NCBI RefSeq assembly: GCF_020614375.1
Contig: NZ_CP085327.1
Location: 558,001 to 622,000, forward strand
Direction: 5' to 3'
From: Haladaptatus salinisoli
Lineage (GTDB): Archaea > Halobacteriota > Halobacteria > Halobacteriales > Haladaptataceae
Length of the DNA: 64,000 bases
Position numbers and translations under genes: made by a program. This document shows positions 1-8,601 of the stretch, in pieces. The notes under the pieces are model-generated. The model did no database searches and had not been told where the DNA came from. It saw only the letters and a list, made by a program, of their open reading frames with translations. The stretch's first letter is position 1, and each line of letters starts with the position of its first letter.

Positions 1-548
1 GCGAAGACGAACGCGACGGTTCGCGCGAGGCTGGCGTCTATCCGTCTCGCCCGGGCGCTCCCGCGGTGCGACAGCGTCTCCCAGCGGAGCCAGTAGGTTG
101 TCGCACCCCCGAGCAGTCCGACCGTCGCGCTGCTGAACAGCAGGAGGACGAACAGTTCGCCCGCGGAGAGGGTGGGGACTGCGAGGACGTTCGAGAGGAA
201 GCCGAGCCGCGCCGGGAGCGTCCCGCGGAGCGTCTCGGGCGACACCGACAACACGGCCAGCACCAGTCCGACGAGGTAGACGCCGAGGACGCTCCCCGCC
301 ACCGCCGCGAGCGCGGCGTACATCCACGTCTTCGAAGCGTACAGCCGGTACGTCTCGCCGACGTGAGCCGCCCGGAGGTGGTCGCTTCGTTTCGAGCGTC
401 GTCTCCCGCTGGCTTGGACGTAGGTTCCGAACACCTGCAACGCGACGCGCGTGACGGTTCGGTAGGCAGTCCTGCTGACGGGCGACAGGACGACGGGCGC
501 GAGCAGGAGGAGCGCGAGGACGAGCGGAACGTAGTTCAGCAGTCCCAT
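1..548 (-). CDS. TadC/GspF-like secretion membrane protein (3' part missing)
   Basis: This is the N-terminal 182 or so codons of a membrane protein; the gene continues beyond the left window edge. It opens with MGLLNYVPLVLALLLLAPVV, a hydrophobic segment. A basic cytoplasmic stretch (about residues 45-60) and further hydrophobic helices follow, as expected of type II/IV secretion F (TadC, PilC) platform proteins. Its ATG overlaps the stop codon of the upstream ATPase (ATGA at 546-549), so the two are surely co-transcribed and probably translationally coupled. The family call rests mainly on this pairing and on the membrane pattern. No pilin gene lies beside it in this window. Confidence 0.75.
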   Translation of the reverse strand, partial: MGLLNYVPLVLALLLLAPVVLSPVSRTAYRTVTRVALQVFGTYVQASGRRRSKRSDHLRAAHVGETYRLYASKTWMYAALAAVAGSVLGVYLVGLVLAVLSVSPETLRGTLPARLGFLSNVLAVPTLSAGELFVLLLFSSATVGLLGGATTYWLRWETLSHRGSARARRIDASLARTVAFVF

Positions 549-2182
549 CAGTCGAACTCCGAAACCTCGGCGTCGGTGGTTCGCTCGACCGTCTCGACCA
601 CCCGGTCGGGGTCGGCGTAGTACTCGTTTATCATCGCGGTGAACCGGCGATAGTCCGTCACGCCGTTCTCGCGGAGGTACTGGAGGACGAGCTTTCGGTC
701 GCGAAGTTCGGAGAGGAGCCGCGAACGCGACCAGCCGTGGTTCTCCTGAATATCGCTCAGCACGTCGCTGTCGCGCCTGCGAACGGCGTCGGTCGCGGCG
801 TCCCGCTCGAACGCGGTCGTGTAATCGAGGTCGCCGGTCCGCTGGTCGATGCCGTTAATTTCGGCGACCGTCCGATTCCGGCGGACGCGCTCGTCGCCGA
901 CGTAGGTGAGCGTCTGGATGGAGAGGATGTCGAGGGACTGAATCATCGCCCGCGGCACGTTGATCGGCTCGTTCTCCAGCCGGTTGATGACCGTCTGGAC
1001 GCTGTCGGCGTGCATCGTGGAGTAGGTCGTGTGTCCCGTGTTCATCGCCTGAAACAGCGTCATCGCCTCCCGCCCGCGAACCTCGCCCACCGCGATGTAC
1101 TCGGGGCGGTGGCGGAGCGCGGAGCGGAGCAGGTCGTACATCGTGATGTCCGTCCCTTCGTCCGGTCGGTCGCGGGTCACCGACGAGAGCCAGTTGTCGT
1201 GGTACAGCGTCAGTTCCCGCGTGTCCTCGATGGTGAGCACCTTCGAGCGCGGGGGGATGAACATCGAGATGGCGTTCATCGACGTGGTCTTTCCGGACGC
1301 CGTCCCGCCCGCGAAGATGAGCGATTTGTTGTTCTCGATGGCCAACCAGAGGTAGGCCATCTGGTCGAGCGAGAACGTCCCGTAGTTCACCAAGTCGACC
1401 GGCGTGAACGGTTCGTCGGCGTACTTCCGGATGGTGAACGCCGACCCGCGCGGCGTCACCTCCTTCCCGAGGGCGAGTTCCGTGCGACTCCCGTCCGGGA
1501 GGGTGGCCTCGACGACCGGCTCCCCGACGCTGACGTGTTGTCCCGACTGCTGGGCGAGTCGGACGACGAGGCTGTCGAGTTCGTCCTCCGCGTAGGCGAC
1601 GTTCGTCTCGATGTCGTTGTACTCGTCGTGGTAGACGAAGATGGGGAGGTCGTACCCGTCGCAGGAGACGTCCTCGATGTGCGGGTCGTGCATGAGCGGG
1701 TCGAGTTTGCCGAAGCCGCGGAACGCCCGGAAGAGGTAGTAGAAGAGGCGGTAGTAGCCGGCGGCGTCGACGTCGACGCCGTACACCTCCAGCAGTTCGC
1801 GCAGTTCGTCGCGGAGGACGTCTTCGGCGGTGTTACCGCCCATCTCGCGCCGGTAGATGAGCGACTCGCGCAAATCGGAGAAGAGGCGGTCGAGCAGATC
1901 GGCTTCGAACTCGTCCAGTTCGGGTTCGACCACGTAGTACAGGTGTTCGTTCGCGTCCGGGTCGTGGTAGATGGTGACGAACGCGAACGGCGCGTTCACC
2001 CAGTAGCGTTCCACTTCCCGGTAGCCCGGCGCACCCGCGAACGAGATGAGCGAACCGTGCGCGGCGGGGTCGTAGTAGCCGACCGAGACGGTCGAACCGC
2101 GAAGCATCTCGGCGGTCCGACGAATCGTTCGCCGGACCTCGCGGACGCGGACGGTCAGGTCGTCTAGCTCCAAGCTCGACAT
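548..2182 (-). CDS. Type II/IV secretion system ATPase (PilB/TadA/VirB11-like)
   Basis: A 544-residue hexameric-type ATPase that would power assembly of a type IV pilus or related secretion apparatus at the inner face of the membrane. Walker A is GGTASGKT (residues 292-299), the Walker B region is EYIAVGEVRG (361-370), and the His-box GHTTYSTMHADS lies near 383-394. The N-terminal 200 residues contain the YY-rich segment usual in haloarchaeal PilB proteins. The ATG at 2182 is the first good start and length fits the family. It overlaps the downstream TadC-like gene by four bases. Which pilin it serves cannot be told; the only pilin in the window is 24 kb away. Confidence 0.93.
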   Translation of the reverse strand: MSSLELDDLTVRVREVRRTIRRTAEMLRGSTVSVGYYDPAAHGSLISFAGAPGYREVERYWVNAPFAFVTIYHDPDANEHLYYVVEPELDEFEADLLDRLFSDLRESLIYRREMGGNTAEDVLRDELRELLEVYGVDVDAAGYYRLFYYLFRAFRGFGKLDPLMHDPHIEDVSCDGYDLPIFVYHDEYNDIETNVAYAEDELDSLVVRLAQQSGQHVSVGEPVVEATLPDGSRTELALGKEVTPRGSAFTIRKYADEPFTPVDLVNYGTFSLDQMAYLWLAIENNKSLIFAGGTASGKTTSMNAISMFIPPRSKVLTIEDTRELTLYHDNWLSSVTRDRPDEGTDITMYDLLRSALRHRPEYIAVGEVRGREAMTLFQAMNTGHTTYSTMHADSVQTVINRLENEPINVPRAMIQSLDILSIQTLTYVGDERVRRNRTVAEINGIDQRTGDLDYTTAFERDAATDAVRRRDSDVLSDIQENHGWSRSRLLSELRDRKLVLQYLRENGVTDYRRFTAMINEYYADPDRVVETVERTTDAEVSEFD

Positions 2183-2428
2183 GTCTCTTCGATGGCGTTC
2201 GGACGCGTCCCGGTCGGGATTTCCGTTCCGCGCGTGACGCGCGCTTTCGTCACGCCCTTTGTAGCACGAGTATTTAAATCAATGGCTGGGTAGTTTCAAT
2301 TCCGAAATATTTTTCGGCGCGGCGGAGGTGTCAGCCCATCGACCGTCCGGCGAGCGCGCATCGCTTCCGTCCTTGCGTTCGCGTGGCGTTACGTTCATGA
2401 GACGCGAGAACGTAGGCGGAGATACGGA

Positions 2429-2902
2429 ATGAGGCGCGACTACTTCACACTGGAGGTCGAAAACATCGACTGGGTCGAGGCGGACGGGACGCCCCGCAAG
2501 CCGACGGTACTCATCGATTTCGAGGGGCCGTCTTCGACGCTCCGCGAACGACTCTCGGGACCCGATGGAGACCTCCTTGACGCCGACGAGACGGACGTAA
2601 CCTTCCGCCTCCAAGCCAGCATCGACGACGCCGACGCGACCGGCGTCGTGAGCGTGACGAACCGCACGACCGGCGATTTCATACTCGAACTCAATCAGGA
2701 AGCGGCGGACGTACTCCGGTTCATCAAAGCCGCTCGCGCGTACGGGTCCGAGACCGACGACACGGAGGGACGGTATCACGTCGACATCGCCATCAACGGC
2801 GACCACGTGGTTTCCTACGAGAAGGCGACGTTCCTCATCTACAACAGCGAAGGCAACCTCCTCCGCCAACACAGTCTCATCCCGAGCGGTGTCGAACTGT
2901 GA
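2429..2902 (+). CDS. Conserved haloarchaeal protein (DUF5793-like)
   Basis: A 157-residue soluble, acidic protein starting MRRDYFTLEVENIDW. I believe this matches the haloarchaeal family DUF5793, from memory of its N-terminus. There is no signal peptide, membrane segment or recognisable catalytic motif, and predicted content looks largely beta-strand. It stands alone, divergent from the secretion ATPase across about 250 bases. No function can be assigned. Confidence 0.8.
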   Translation: MRRDYFTLEVENIDWVEADGTPRKPTVLIDFEGPSSTLRERLSGPDGDLLDADETDVTFRLQASIDDADATGVVSVTNRTTGDFILELNQEAADVLRFIKAARAYGSETDDTEGRYHVDIAINGDHVVSYEKATFLIYNSEGNLLRQHSLIPSGVEL

Positions 2903-2964
2903 ACCGCCGCGGGATCGCGCACCGTGGCACTCGACCTCCTTTTCTCCGGTAACCTTCCCGCGTG

Positions 2965-3096
2965 CTATAACAGCGGGGGGATGACGTCCATCGCCACCGC
3001 GGTCAGATAGAGACCGAAGAGCACCGTCAGGGTGATGAGGAGTCCGATGAGATAATCGAACAGGCCGGTTGGCGTCGTCAGCTTTGGCAGGTTCAT
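2965..3096 (-). CDS. 43-residue single-span membrane protein
   Basis: A small frame reading MNLPKLTTPTGLFDYLIGLL, followed by a continuous hydrophobic stretch (about residues 13-42) and a TAG stop. The composition is that of a membrane peptide. An AT-rich box (AATAAAAATAAG on the minus strand, 3121-3132) lies about 25-30 bases upstream of the ATG, the right place for an archaeal TATA box of a leaderless gene. This supports it as real despite the length. Function unknown. Confidence 0.6.
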   Translation of the reverse strand: MNLPKLTTPTGLFDYLIGLLITLTVLFGLYLTAVAMDVIPPLL

Positions 3097-3187
3097 GTCA
3101 GTCCCTACGCCGGAGAGCCGCTTATTTTTATTGGGGGATGCGCCGAGAATCGAGTGAACCTAAGTATCCGGAAACGAACGACTCCGT

Positions 3188-4549
3188 ATGAAGCTGTTCG
3201 GAACCGCGGGTATTCGCGGCAGCGTCGTCGAGCGAGTGACGCCGGAACTCGCCCTCGCCGTCGGTCGCGCCGCGGGACGGCCGGGCGAGGAGTTCGTGGT
3301 CGCCCGGGACGGGCGCGAAACCGGTGCCGCGCTCGCCGCCGCGATGGAGGCAGGACTGGAGAGCGCCGGTGCGGACGTTCGCCGGGCGGGGATGCTCCCG
3401 ACCCCCGCGCTGGCGTTCGCTTCGCGCGGTCGTCGCGGCGTCGTGCTCACGGCGAGCCACAACCCGCCGACCGACAACGGCATCAAACTGTTCGACGACG
3501 GGGTGGAGTACGACCGCGCCGCCGAGCGCGACGTGGAATCGCGCGTGGCGGACGACGACCCGCCCCTCCCGTGGGACGAGTGGGGGTCGAGCATCCGCGA
3601 AGACGTGCTCGACGAGTACCGGGACGCCGTCATCGAGTACGCCCGAGCGCACGGCGCGCCGCTGGACGGACTCCGGGTCGCCGTCGACTGCGGAAACGGG
3701 ATGGGAAGCCTCGCCACGCCGCAGGTGCTTCGCGCGCTGGGTGCGCGCGCGGTCACGCTCAACGCGAACGTGGACGGGCACTTCCCCGGACGCGCGAGCA
3801 AGCCGACGCCGGAGACGCTCACCGACCTCCAATCGTTCGTCGCGGACGGCGACTTCGCGTTCGGACTGGCCCACGACGGGGACGCGGACCGAATCGTCCT
3901 CGTCAACGGCGACGGGGAGTTCGTCCACGAGGACACCGTCGTCGCCGTCTTGGCGGAGCACTACACCCGAGAGAGCGACGCGCCCGACCCGGTCGTCGTG
4001 ACGACGCCGAACGCCTCGGCCCGCATCGACGAGCGCGTTCGGGCGGCGGGCGGCCGCGTCGAGCGCGTGCGGCTCGGCGCGCTCCACGAGGGTATCGCGT
4101 CGACGCTCGAAGCGGGCGACGACGACACGGAGGTCGTGTTCGCCGCCGAACCGTGGAAACACATCCACACGCGGTTCGGCGGCTGGATAGACGGCGTCAC
4201 GAGCGCGGCGGTGCTCGCGCGACTCGTCGCCGACGCGGGCGGCGTCGAACCGCTTCGGGGCGAGGTGACCGAGCGCCCGTATCGAAAGGTGAGCGTCGAC
4301 TGTCCCGACGCCGCGAAGGAGGAAGCGATGGAGCGAATCGAGGCGACGATTCCGGATCGATTCCCCGAAGCCGCGGTGCGAACCGAGCACGGCGTTCGGG
4401 CCGAACTGCCGGACGGGTCGTGGATCCTCGTTCGGCCGAGCGGCACCGAACCCTACGTCAGAATCTACGCCGAAAGCGAGGACGTGGACGGGTTGGTCGC
4501 CGAGGCGGAAGCGGTCGTCGAGGGAGCTGTGTCGGATTCTCGAGGGTAA
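3188..4549 (+). CDS. Phosphohexomutase-family enzyme (GlmM/PMM-like, possible phosphopentomutase)
   Basis: A 453-residue alpha-D-phosphohexomutase. The phosphoserine loop TASHNPP places the catalytic Ser at 90. The metal loop DGDADR is at 230-235 and the phosphate-binding loop RPSGTEP at 416-422. The sugar-recognition loop, normally GE(P/Q/E)SGH, reads AAEPWKH (319-325). Members move phosphate between C1 and C6 (or C1 and C5) of a sugar phosphate. It directly precedes the nucleoside importer and the uridine phosphorylase and deaminase genes. A role in ribose-1-phosphate to ribose-5-phosphate conversion is therefore possible, but that is inference. Phosphoglucosamine or phosphomannomutase remain the default annotations. 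Confidence 0.88.
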   Translation: MKLFGTAGIRGSVVERVTPELALAVGRAAGRPGEEFVVARDGRETGAALAAAMEAGLESAGADVRRAGMLPTPALAFASRGRRGVVLTASHNPPTDNGIKLFDDGVEYDRAAERDVESRVADDDPPLPWDEWGSSIREDVLDEYRDAVIEYARAHGAPLDGLRVAVDCGNGMGSLATPQVLRALGARAVTLNANVDGHFPGRASKPTPETLTDLQSFVADGDFAFGLAHDGDADRIVLVNGDGEFVHEDTVVAVLAEHYTRESDAPDPVVVTTPNASARIDERVRAAGGRVERVRLGALHEGIASTLEAGDDDTEVVFAAEPWKHIHTRFGGWIDGVTSAAVLARLVADAGGVEPLRGEVTERPYRKVSVDCPDAAKEEAMERIEATIPDRFPEAAVRTEHGVRAELPDGSWILVRPSGTEPYVRIYAESEDVDGLVAEAEAVVEGAVSDSRG

Positions 4550-4602
4550 CTCGAAACGCCCTAGAATCCAGTTGTTCGCCGCTATAGCCGCGAAGCGGAG
4601 CG

Positions 4603-4609
4603 TTTATGA
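4603..4609 (+). promoter_or_regulatory. Probable TATA box of the nucleoside importer gene
   Basis: TTTATGA lies 28-34 bases before the ATG at 4637. This is the spacing expected if the transcript starts at or very near the start codon, as is common in haloarchaea. Confidence 0.4.
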
Positions 4610-4636
4610 GGAACAATCAGGGTGGACTATACATAG

Positions 4637-5707
4637 ATGACGGACATCGAAAAACGGCGACGACAACTCGTGAAAACCGGCGGCGCGCTCGGCATCGCCG
4701 GCCTCGCGGGGTGCCTCGGCGGCGTCCCCGGCACCGGCGGCAACACGACGAACGTCGGCATGGTGTACGCCCTCGGCGGCAAGGGCGACAACTCGTTCAA
4801 CGACATGGCGTTCAAGGGTGCGCAGAAGACCAAAAAGGAGATGGACGTCTCCCTCTCGGAGGTCGAACCGGGGGACGCGAGCCAGTTCCAAACGTACCAG
4901 CGCAAGTTCGCGTCGCAGAAAAGTCCCAGCTTCGAACTCATCTGCTGCATCGGCTTCGTACAGACCGACGCGCTGAAGAAGACCGCGAAGAACTTCCCGA
5001 AGCAGAACTTCATGCTGGTCGACAGCGAGGTCAAGCGGAAGAACGTCTCCAACTTCGTCTTCAAGGAACACCAGGGCTCGTTCCAGGTCGGTCACCTCGC
5101 GGGACTGCTGACGACCAGCGACTTCAGCGAGGGCGGCGGCTCGACGAACGGCGACAAGGTGGTCGGTTTCGTCGGAGGGAAGCAGAACCCGCTCATCAAG
5201 AAGTTCGAAGCCGGCTTCATGGCCGGTGCGAAGCACGCCGACAGCGACATCGAGGTCAAGTCGGCGTACGCGGGCTCGTGGAGCGACATCCAGCGCGGGA
5301 AGGAGATAGCCCTCTCGATGTACGACGAGGGCGCGGACGTCGTCTACCACGCCGCCGGCGGAACCGGAAACGGCGTGTTCAAGGCGGCCAAGCAGAAGAG
5401 CCGCTACGCGATCGGCGTGGACTCCGACCAGTCCAAGAGCGCCAAATCCTACGCGGATTGGATCGTCGCCAGCATGGTCAAGCACGTTGACACGGCCGTC
5501 TACAACTCCGTGAAGAACGTCGTGAACGGCAACTTCGAGGGCGGACAGACGCACTCGCTCGGACTGGGGAAAGACGGCGTCGAGGCCGTCATCGGTCAGA
5601 GCTTCACAGGCAAGATCCCGAAGAAGATCACCTCGAAGTTGGAAAAGTCCAAGCAGGCCATCATCAACGGCGACATCTCGGTTCCGAAGGATCCGAAGAA
5701 CGTCTAA
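4637..5707 (+). CDS. BMP-family lipoprotein, nucleoside ABC importer binding protein
   Basis: A 356-residue extracellular substrate-binding lipoprotein of the basic membrane protein (BMP/PnrA) family. Its N-terminus has a twin-arginine-type signal (RRR at 7-9) and a lipobox AGLAGC with the lipidated Cys at 26. The body carries family features such as YALGGKGDNSFNDMAFKG and HQGSFQVGHLAG. BMP proteins of known function bind nucleosides. Downstream lie the matching ATPase and two permeases and then nucleoside catabolic enzymes, which supports nucleoside import. A 141-base gap separates it from the ATPase gene, usual after a highly expressed binding-protein gene. Confidence 0.92.
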   Translation: MTDIEKRRRQLVKTGGALGIAGLAGCLGGVPGTGGNTTNVGMVYALGGKGDNSFNDMAFKGAQKTKKEMDVSLSEVEPGDASQFQTYQRKFASQKSPSFELICCIGFVQTDALKKTAKNFPKQNFMLVDSEVKRKNVSNFVFKEHQGSFQVGHLAGLLTTSDFSEGGGSTNGDKVVGFVGGKQNPLIKKFEAGFMAGAKHADSDIEVKSAYAGSWSDIQRGKEIALSMYDEGADVVYHAAGGTGNGVFKAAKQKSRYAIGVDSDQSKSAKSYADWIVASMVKHVDTAVYNSVKNVVNGNFEGGQTHSLGLGKDGVEAVIGQSFTGKIPKKITSKLEKSKQAIINGDISVPKDPKNV

Positions 5708-5848
5708 TCGCACACCCGATCTGACGCGGATTCCCGGACGGCGTTGCCGACGACGGTCGGCACATCCCGTCGCCGAACCGCCGGGGACGGTGGACAGCGA
5801 CGACGGAGAACGCGTCGACTACCGGAGTAACCGCGTCGTCATACATTA

Positions 5849-7432
5849 ATGAGTACTCCTACTGTACATCTCGACGGAATCACGAAGCGGTTCCCCGGAG
5901 TCGTCGCCAACGACGAGGTCGACCTCGTCGTCGAAAACGGCACGGTCCACGCGCTCCTCGGCGAGAACGGCGCAGGGAAGACCACGCTGATGAACGTCCT
6001 CTACGGACTGTACCGCCCCGAGGAAGGGACGGTTCGGGTGGACGGGGAATCGCGCGCGTTCGAATCACCCCGGGACGCGATCGACGCCGGCATCGGAATG
6101 ATACACCAGCACTTCATGCTCGTCGACCCGATGACCGTCACCGAGAACATCGTCCTCGGCAACGAGCCGCGAAAGTGGGGCGGACTGGCGGTCGACCAGG
6201 ACCGCGCCCGCGAGCAGGTTGTCGAACTGAGCGAACGGTACGGCTTCGACGTGGACGTCGACGCGAACATCGAGTCGGTCGGCGTCGGCGTCCAGCAGCG
6301 CGTGGAGATACTGAAGGCGTTGTACCGCGGCGCCGACGTGCTCATCCTCGACGAGCCGACCGCGGTGCTCACCCCGCAGGAAGTCGAGGACCTGTTCGCC
6401 GTCTTCGACGAACTGACCGACCAGGGGAAGACCATCATCTTCATCACGCACAAACTCGGCGAGGCGATGCAGGCCGCCGACGACATCACCGTCCTTCGAG
6501 ACGGCGAGAACGTCGGCACCGTGGACGCCGCCGCCGCGACCCGCGAAGACCTCGCGGAGATGATGGTCGGACGCGAGGTCATCCTCGAAGCGGACAAGGA
6601 GCCCGGAAACCCCGGCGACGTCGTCCTCTCGGTCGAAAATCTCGGCATCACCGACGAGGCGGGAATCGAGCGCGTTTCGGACGTGAGCTTCGACGTCCGC
6701 GAGGGGGAAGTGTTCGGCATCGCGGGCGTCGACGGCAACGGGCAGAACGAGTTGGTCGAAGCTATCACGGGGATGCGCACGCCCGACGCCGGCAGCGTCG
6801 TCTTCGACGGCGAGGACGTGACCCGGCGCTCGCGCCAGGAACACATCGAGCGCGGCATGGCGTACGTCCCCGAGGACCGTCAGGAACGAGGGCTCGTCAT
6901 GGAGTTCGATCTGGTCGAGAACGCCCTTCTCGGGAGCCAACACAGCCCTCCCTACGCCAAGCGCGGCGGCATCGACTGGGAGGCGACCCGCGGCCACGCC
7001 GACGCTCTCGTCGAGGAGTACGACGTCCGCCCGAGTAACGTGGACGCCGAGGCGCACTCCCTGTCCGGCGGAAACCAGCAGAAGTTCGTCGTCGGTCGGG
7101 AGTTCAACCGCGACCCGTCGCTGGTCGTCGCCTCCCACCCGACCCGCGGAGTGGACATCGGCAGCATCGAGTTCATCCACGACCGCCTGCTGAAGCTTCG
7201 ACGGGGCGGCAAAGCCGTCCTCCTCGTCTCCTCGAAGCTCGACGAAGTGCAGCAGCTCTCCGACCGGCTGGGCGTCGTCCACGACGGCGAGTTGGTCGAC
7301 GTGGTAGACCCCGATACGGTCAGCGAGGAACAACTCGGGTTGCTGATGGCCGGCGAGCGCCCCGCTTCGGTGCCCCGGATGGCCGCGCGCGCCGCGGACG
7401 GCGGCGCGCCCGTCGGAGGTGAGTCTCGATGA
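5849..7432 (+). CDS. Nucleoside ABC transporter, tandem ATP-binding protein
   Basis: A 527-residue protein with two nucleotide-binding domains, like RbsA, NupA and YufO. Domain 1 has Walker A GENGAGKTT (38-46) and Walker B LILDEPTAVL. Domain 2 begins near residue 270 with the degenerate P-loop GVDGNGQNE and carries signature LSGGNQQK. This asymmetry is typical of BMP-associated importers, where one site is poorly or not catalytic. The stop overlaps the ATG of the first permease (ATGA at 7429-7432). Its role is to energise nucleoside uptake with the flanking lipoprotein and permeases. Confidence 0.94.
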   Translation: MSTPTVHLDGITKRFPGVVANDEVDLVVENGTVHALLGENGAGKTTLMNVLYGLYRPEEGTVRVDGESRAFESPRDAIDAGIGMIHQHFMLVDPMTVTENIVLGNEPRKWGGLAVDQDRAREQVVELSERYGFDVDVDANIESVGVGVQQRVEILKALYRGADVLILDEPTAVLTPQEVEDLFAVFDELTDQGKTIIFITHKLGEAMQAADDITVLRDGENVGTVDAAAATREDLAEMMVGREVILEADKEPGNPGDVVLSVENLGITDEAGIERVSDVSFDVREGEVFGIAGVDGNGQNELVEAITGMRTPDAGSVVFDGEDVTRRSRQEHIERGMAYVPEDRQERGLVMEFDLVENALLGSQHSPPYAKRGGIDWEATRGHADALVEEYDVRPSNVDAEAHSLSGGNQQKFVVGREFNRDPSLVVASHPTRGVDIGSIEFIHDRLLKLRRGGKAVLLVSSKLDEVQQLSDRLGVVHDGELVDVVDPDTVSEEQLGLLMAGERPASVPRMAARAADGGAPVGGESR

Positions 7433-8601
7433 GCGACGGACTGCGAGGCAGGGCCGCGACAGCGCTCGAACGCCTCGTCGGCGCGTCGGCGTTGGAACGG
7501 CTGGTACTGAGCGTGGCGGCGTTGCTCGCGGCGCTGGTGGTCGGCGGGGTGCTGCTCGCGGCGTCCGGTTACAATCCGCTGCTGGTGTACGTGTACCTGT
7601 TCTACGGCGCGGTCGGCACGCCGTTCAACGTGGCGCTCACGCTCCAGCAGATGACCCTGCTCCTGTTCACCGGGCTGGCGGTCGCGGTGTCGTTCCGGGC
7701 CGGACTGTTCAACATCGGCACGCAGGGACAGCTCGTGCTCGGTTCGCTGGCGACGGCGCTGACCGTCCTCGCCGTCGCGCCGCTGGTTCCGGGCGGTGTC
7801 GTCGGTGCCATCGTGCTCATCCCGCTCGGGCTCCTGGCCGGAGCGGTGACGGGCGGCGTGTACGGGGCGATTCCCGGCGCGCTGAAGGCGTACGCCGACG
7901 CCAACGAGGTCATCACCACCATCATGCTCAACTTCATCGCCACGGGAATCGCGTTCTACCTCGTCAACAACTACTTCCGGGTGAGTTCGACGGTCGCCAC
8001 CGAGAGCGTCCCCGGTTACGCGACGTTCAAACCGCTCGTGTTCCACCCGAGTTCGAGCTTCTCGCTGCTCGTGTTCTTCGGGGCGCTGGGGCTCGCGGGC
8101 GGCGTCCACCGCCTGTTCAAGAACACCTCGTTCGGCTACGACCTGCGAACCAGCGGTCTCCAGCCAGAGGCCGCGTCCTACGCCGGCGTGAACGCGAAGC
8201 GGATGGCCGTCACGAGCATGACGCTCTCGGGAGCCATCGGCGGGGTGGCCGGGGCCATCTTCGTGCTGATGGTCGAAGGCCGATACATCGAACCCCCGGC
8301 GCTCGGCTTCGACGGCATCACGGTCTCCATACTCGCGGGGAACAACCCCATTGCGGTGATTCCGGCCGCGTTTCTGTTCGGCGTCCTGAAGAGCGGCGGT
8401 CTCTCGGTCGGCTTCCAGACGGACGTTCCGCCGCAGCTCATCGGCGTGCTCCGCGGTCTCATCATCTTGTTCGTCGCCATGCCGGAGTTCTTCCGCATGG
8501 TCGGCGGTCGACTCGGGGTCGCGAATCGCGAGCGCGTCGCCGCCGACGGTGGCGAACCGTCTCCGTCGGACGGCGACGACGGAGGTGACGACGATGCGTA
8601 G
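7429..8601 (+). CDS. Nucleoside ABC transporter permease 1
   Basis: A 390-residue polytopic protein of the branched-chain/ribose-type (BPD_transp_2) permease family. It has about nine to ten hydrophobic segments, the conserved FRAGLFNIGTQGQ motif near residue 85 and the cytoplasmic loop SYAGVNAKRMA that contacts the ATPase. The C-terminal tail is short and acidic. It overlaps the ATPase gene upstream and the second permease gene downstream (8594-8601), as in other BMP-type nucleoside importers. Confidence 0.93.
   Translation: MSDGLRGRAATALERLVGASALERLVLSVAALLAALVVGGVLLAASGYNPLLVYVYLFYGAVGTPFNVALTLQQMTLLLFTGLAVAVSFRAGLFNIGTQGQLVLGSLATALTVLAVAPLVPGGVVGAIVLIPLGLLAGAVTGGVYGAIPGALKAYADANEVITTIMLNFIATGIAFYLVNNYFRVSSTVATESVPGYATFKPLVFHPSSSFSLLVFFGALGLAGGVHRLFKNTSFGYDLRTSGLQPEAASYAGVNAKRMAVTSMTLSGAIGGVAGAIFVLMVEGRYIEPPALGFDGITVSILAGNNPIAVIPAAFLFGVLKSGGLSVGFQTDVPPQLIGVLRGLIILFVAMPEFFRMVGGRLGVANRERVAADGGEPSPSDGDDGGDDDA

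Noticed and set aside
737..2167. Long open frame antisense to the secretion ATPase; similar long antisense frames at 3128-4390, 6065-7333, 47923-50001 and 48030-50144.
   Set aside because: High GC with G/C at third positions leaves antisense frames open. Their composition (Arg/Asp/Val-rich, no domains) is not protein-like, and each opposes a gene with clear motifs.
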